Origin: Listeria floridensis FSL S10-1187
Lineage (GTDB): Bacteria; Bacillota; Bacilli; Lactobacillales; Listeriaceae
Assembly (NCBI RefSeq): GCF_000525875.1
Contig: NZ_AODF01000008.1
Location: 107,969-171,968 of the forward strand
Reading direction: 5' to 3'
DNA length: 64,000 bases
Shown here: positions 63,871 to 64,000 of the stretch, one piece after another
How positions within the stretch are numbered: the stretch's first letter is position 1
Layout of the letters: every line of letters starts with the position of its first letter
Position numbers and translations under genes: made by a program
Notes under the pieces: model-generated
What the model saw: the letters and a program-made list of their open reading frames with translations, nothing else
What the model was told of the DNA's origin: nothing
Database searches by the model: none

Positions 63871-63873
63871 AGT

Positions 63874-63918
63874 CAAAAGCTGCTAGATTCGCTTTTCGAA
63901 TCTAGCAGCTTTTTCTCT
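63874..63918. terminator. Terminator after tagH
   Basis: Stem AAAGCTGCTAGATTCG with CGAATCTAGCAGCTTT, loop CTTTT, T-rich tail. Confidence 0.88.
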
Positions 63919-63924
63919 TTTAAA

Positions 63925-63958
63925 CAAAAAAAACCGCGCAAACGCGCGGTTTTTTTGT
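63925..63958. terminator. Second terminator, for the convergent gene
   Basis: AAAAAACCGCGC with GCGCGGTTTTTT, loop AAAC. It sits right after the apparent stop of a minus-strand gene and is symmetric, so it may act both ways. Confidence 0.85.
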
Positions 63959-64000
63959 TTAATCATTATTTGCATCAACGAGATAAATCATTTCCTTTAA
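63959..64000 (-). CDS. Possible 3' end of a minus-strand gene
   Basis: Only 13 codons plus stop are visible (the last residues read ...MIYLVDANND), entering from the right edge. The stop is directly before a strong terminator, which favours a real gene end. Too short to identify. Confidence 0.35.
   Translation of the reverse strand, partial: LKEMIYLVDANND

Overview
This is a chromosomal stretch of a low-to-moderate GC Firmicute, most likely a member of Listeriaceae. Gene content and order from the LiaFSR region through the molybdenum-cofactor genes, def-pdhABCD, corA, suhB, typA, ylaN, ftsW, pycA and tagGH follow the Listeria/Bacillus arrangement as I remember it. A Listeria grayi-like species is my guess, not something I can prove from the window. 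No rRNA, tRNA, CRISPR array, insertion sequence or prophage was seen.

Layout. 1-4.0 kb: tail of a purine permease, lspA-rluD, a small convergent gene and a two-gene ABC-2 exporter. 4.1-15.9 kb: a complete pyrimidine operon (pyrR-pyrP-pyrB-pyrC-pyrAA-pyrAB-pyrK-pyrD-pyrF-pyrE) with two PyrR-type attenuators. 15.9-22.2 kb: a pyruvyltransferase-like gene, an MscS channel, and a PTS operon (IIA, BglG-type antiterminator, a truncated IIC and a NagE-like IICB) controlled by an antiterminator site overlapping a terminator. 22.2-27.5 kb: a hypothetical gene, cutC, cvfB, the cell-envelope stress system liaFSR and the K+ gating gene ktrC. 27.6-33.6 kb: rnjA-rpoY, a Cof phosphatase, and an OPT peptide transporter paired with a PqqD-like protein. 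33.7-42.1 kb: molybdate uptake (modBC, without modA here) and molybdenum cofactor synthesis (mobA, moeA, mobB, moaEDCA, moaB, moeB), interrupted by an SDR dehydrogenase with its own operator-like palindrome. 42.1-48.7 kb: def and the pyruvate dehydrogenase complex. 48.7-58.1 kb: small conserved genes, corA behind a candidate leader peptide, suhB, typA, a lipoprotein, ylaI-like, ylaN and ftsW. 58.4-64 kb: pycA and the teichoic-acid exporter tagGH.

A dominant technical feature is that about twenty genes, many of them housekeeping, are split by single-base indels. Most are one extra A in a coding-strand A run, and a few are an extra T or a missing base. Each gene reads as a full-length family member when one base is corrected, so these are almost certainly sequencing or assembly errors. 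I annotate each as one gene spanning the break and state where it lies.

The most interesting regulatory candidate is the minus-strand leader of corA (about 51140-51340). It holds a promoter, a 36-codon leader ORF with good ribosome binding and an Glu-Pro-Asp-Pro motif like that of the enterobacterial Mg2+-sensing leader MgtL, and repeated segments that can form mutually exclusive hairpins.
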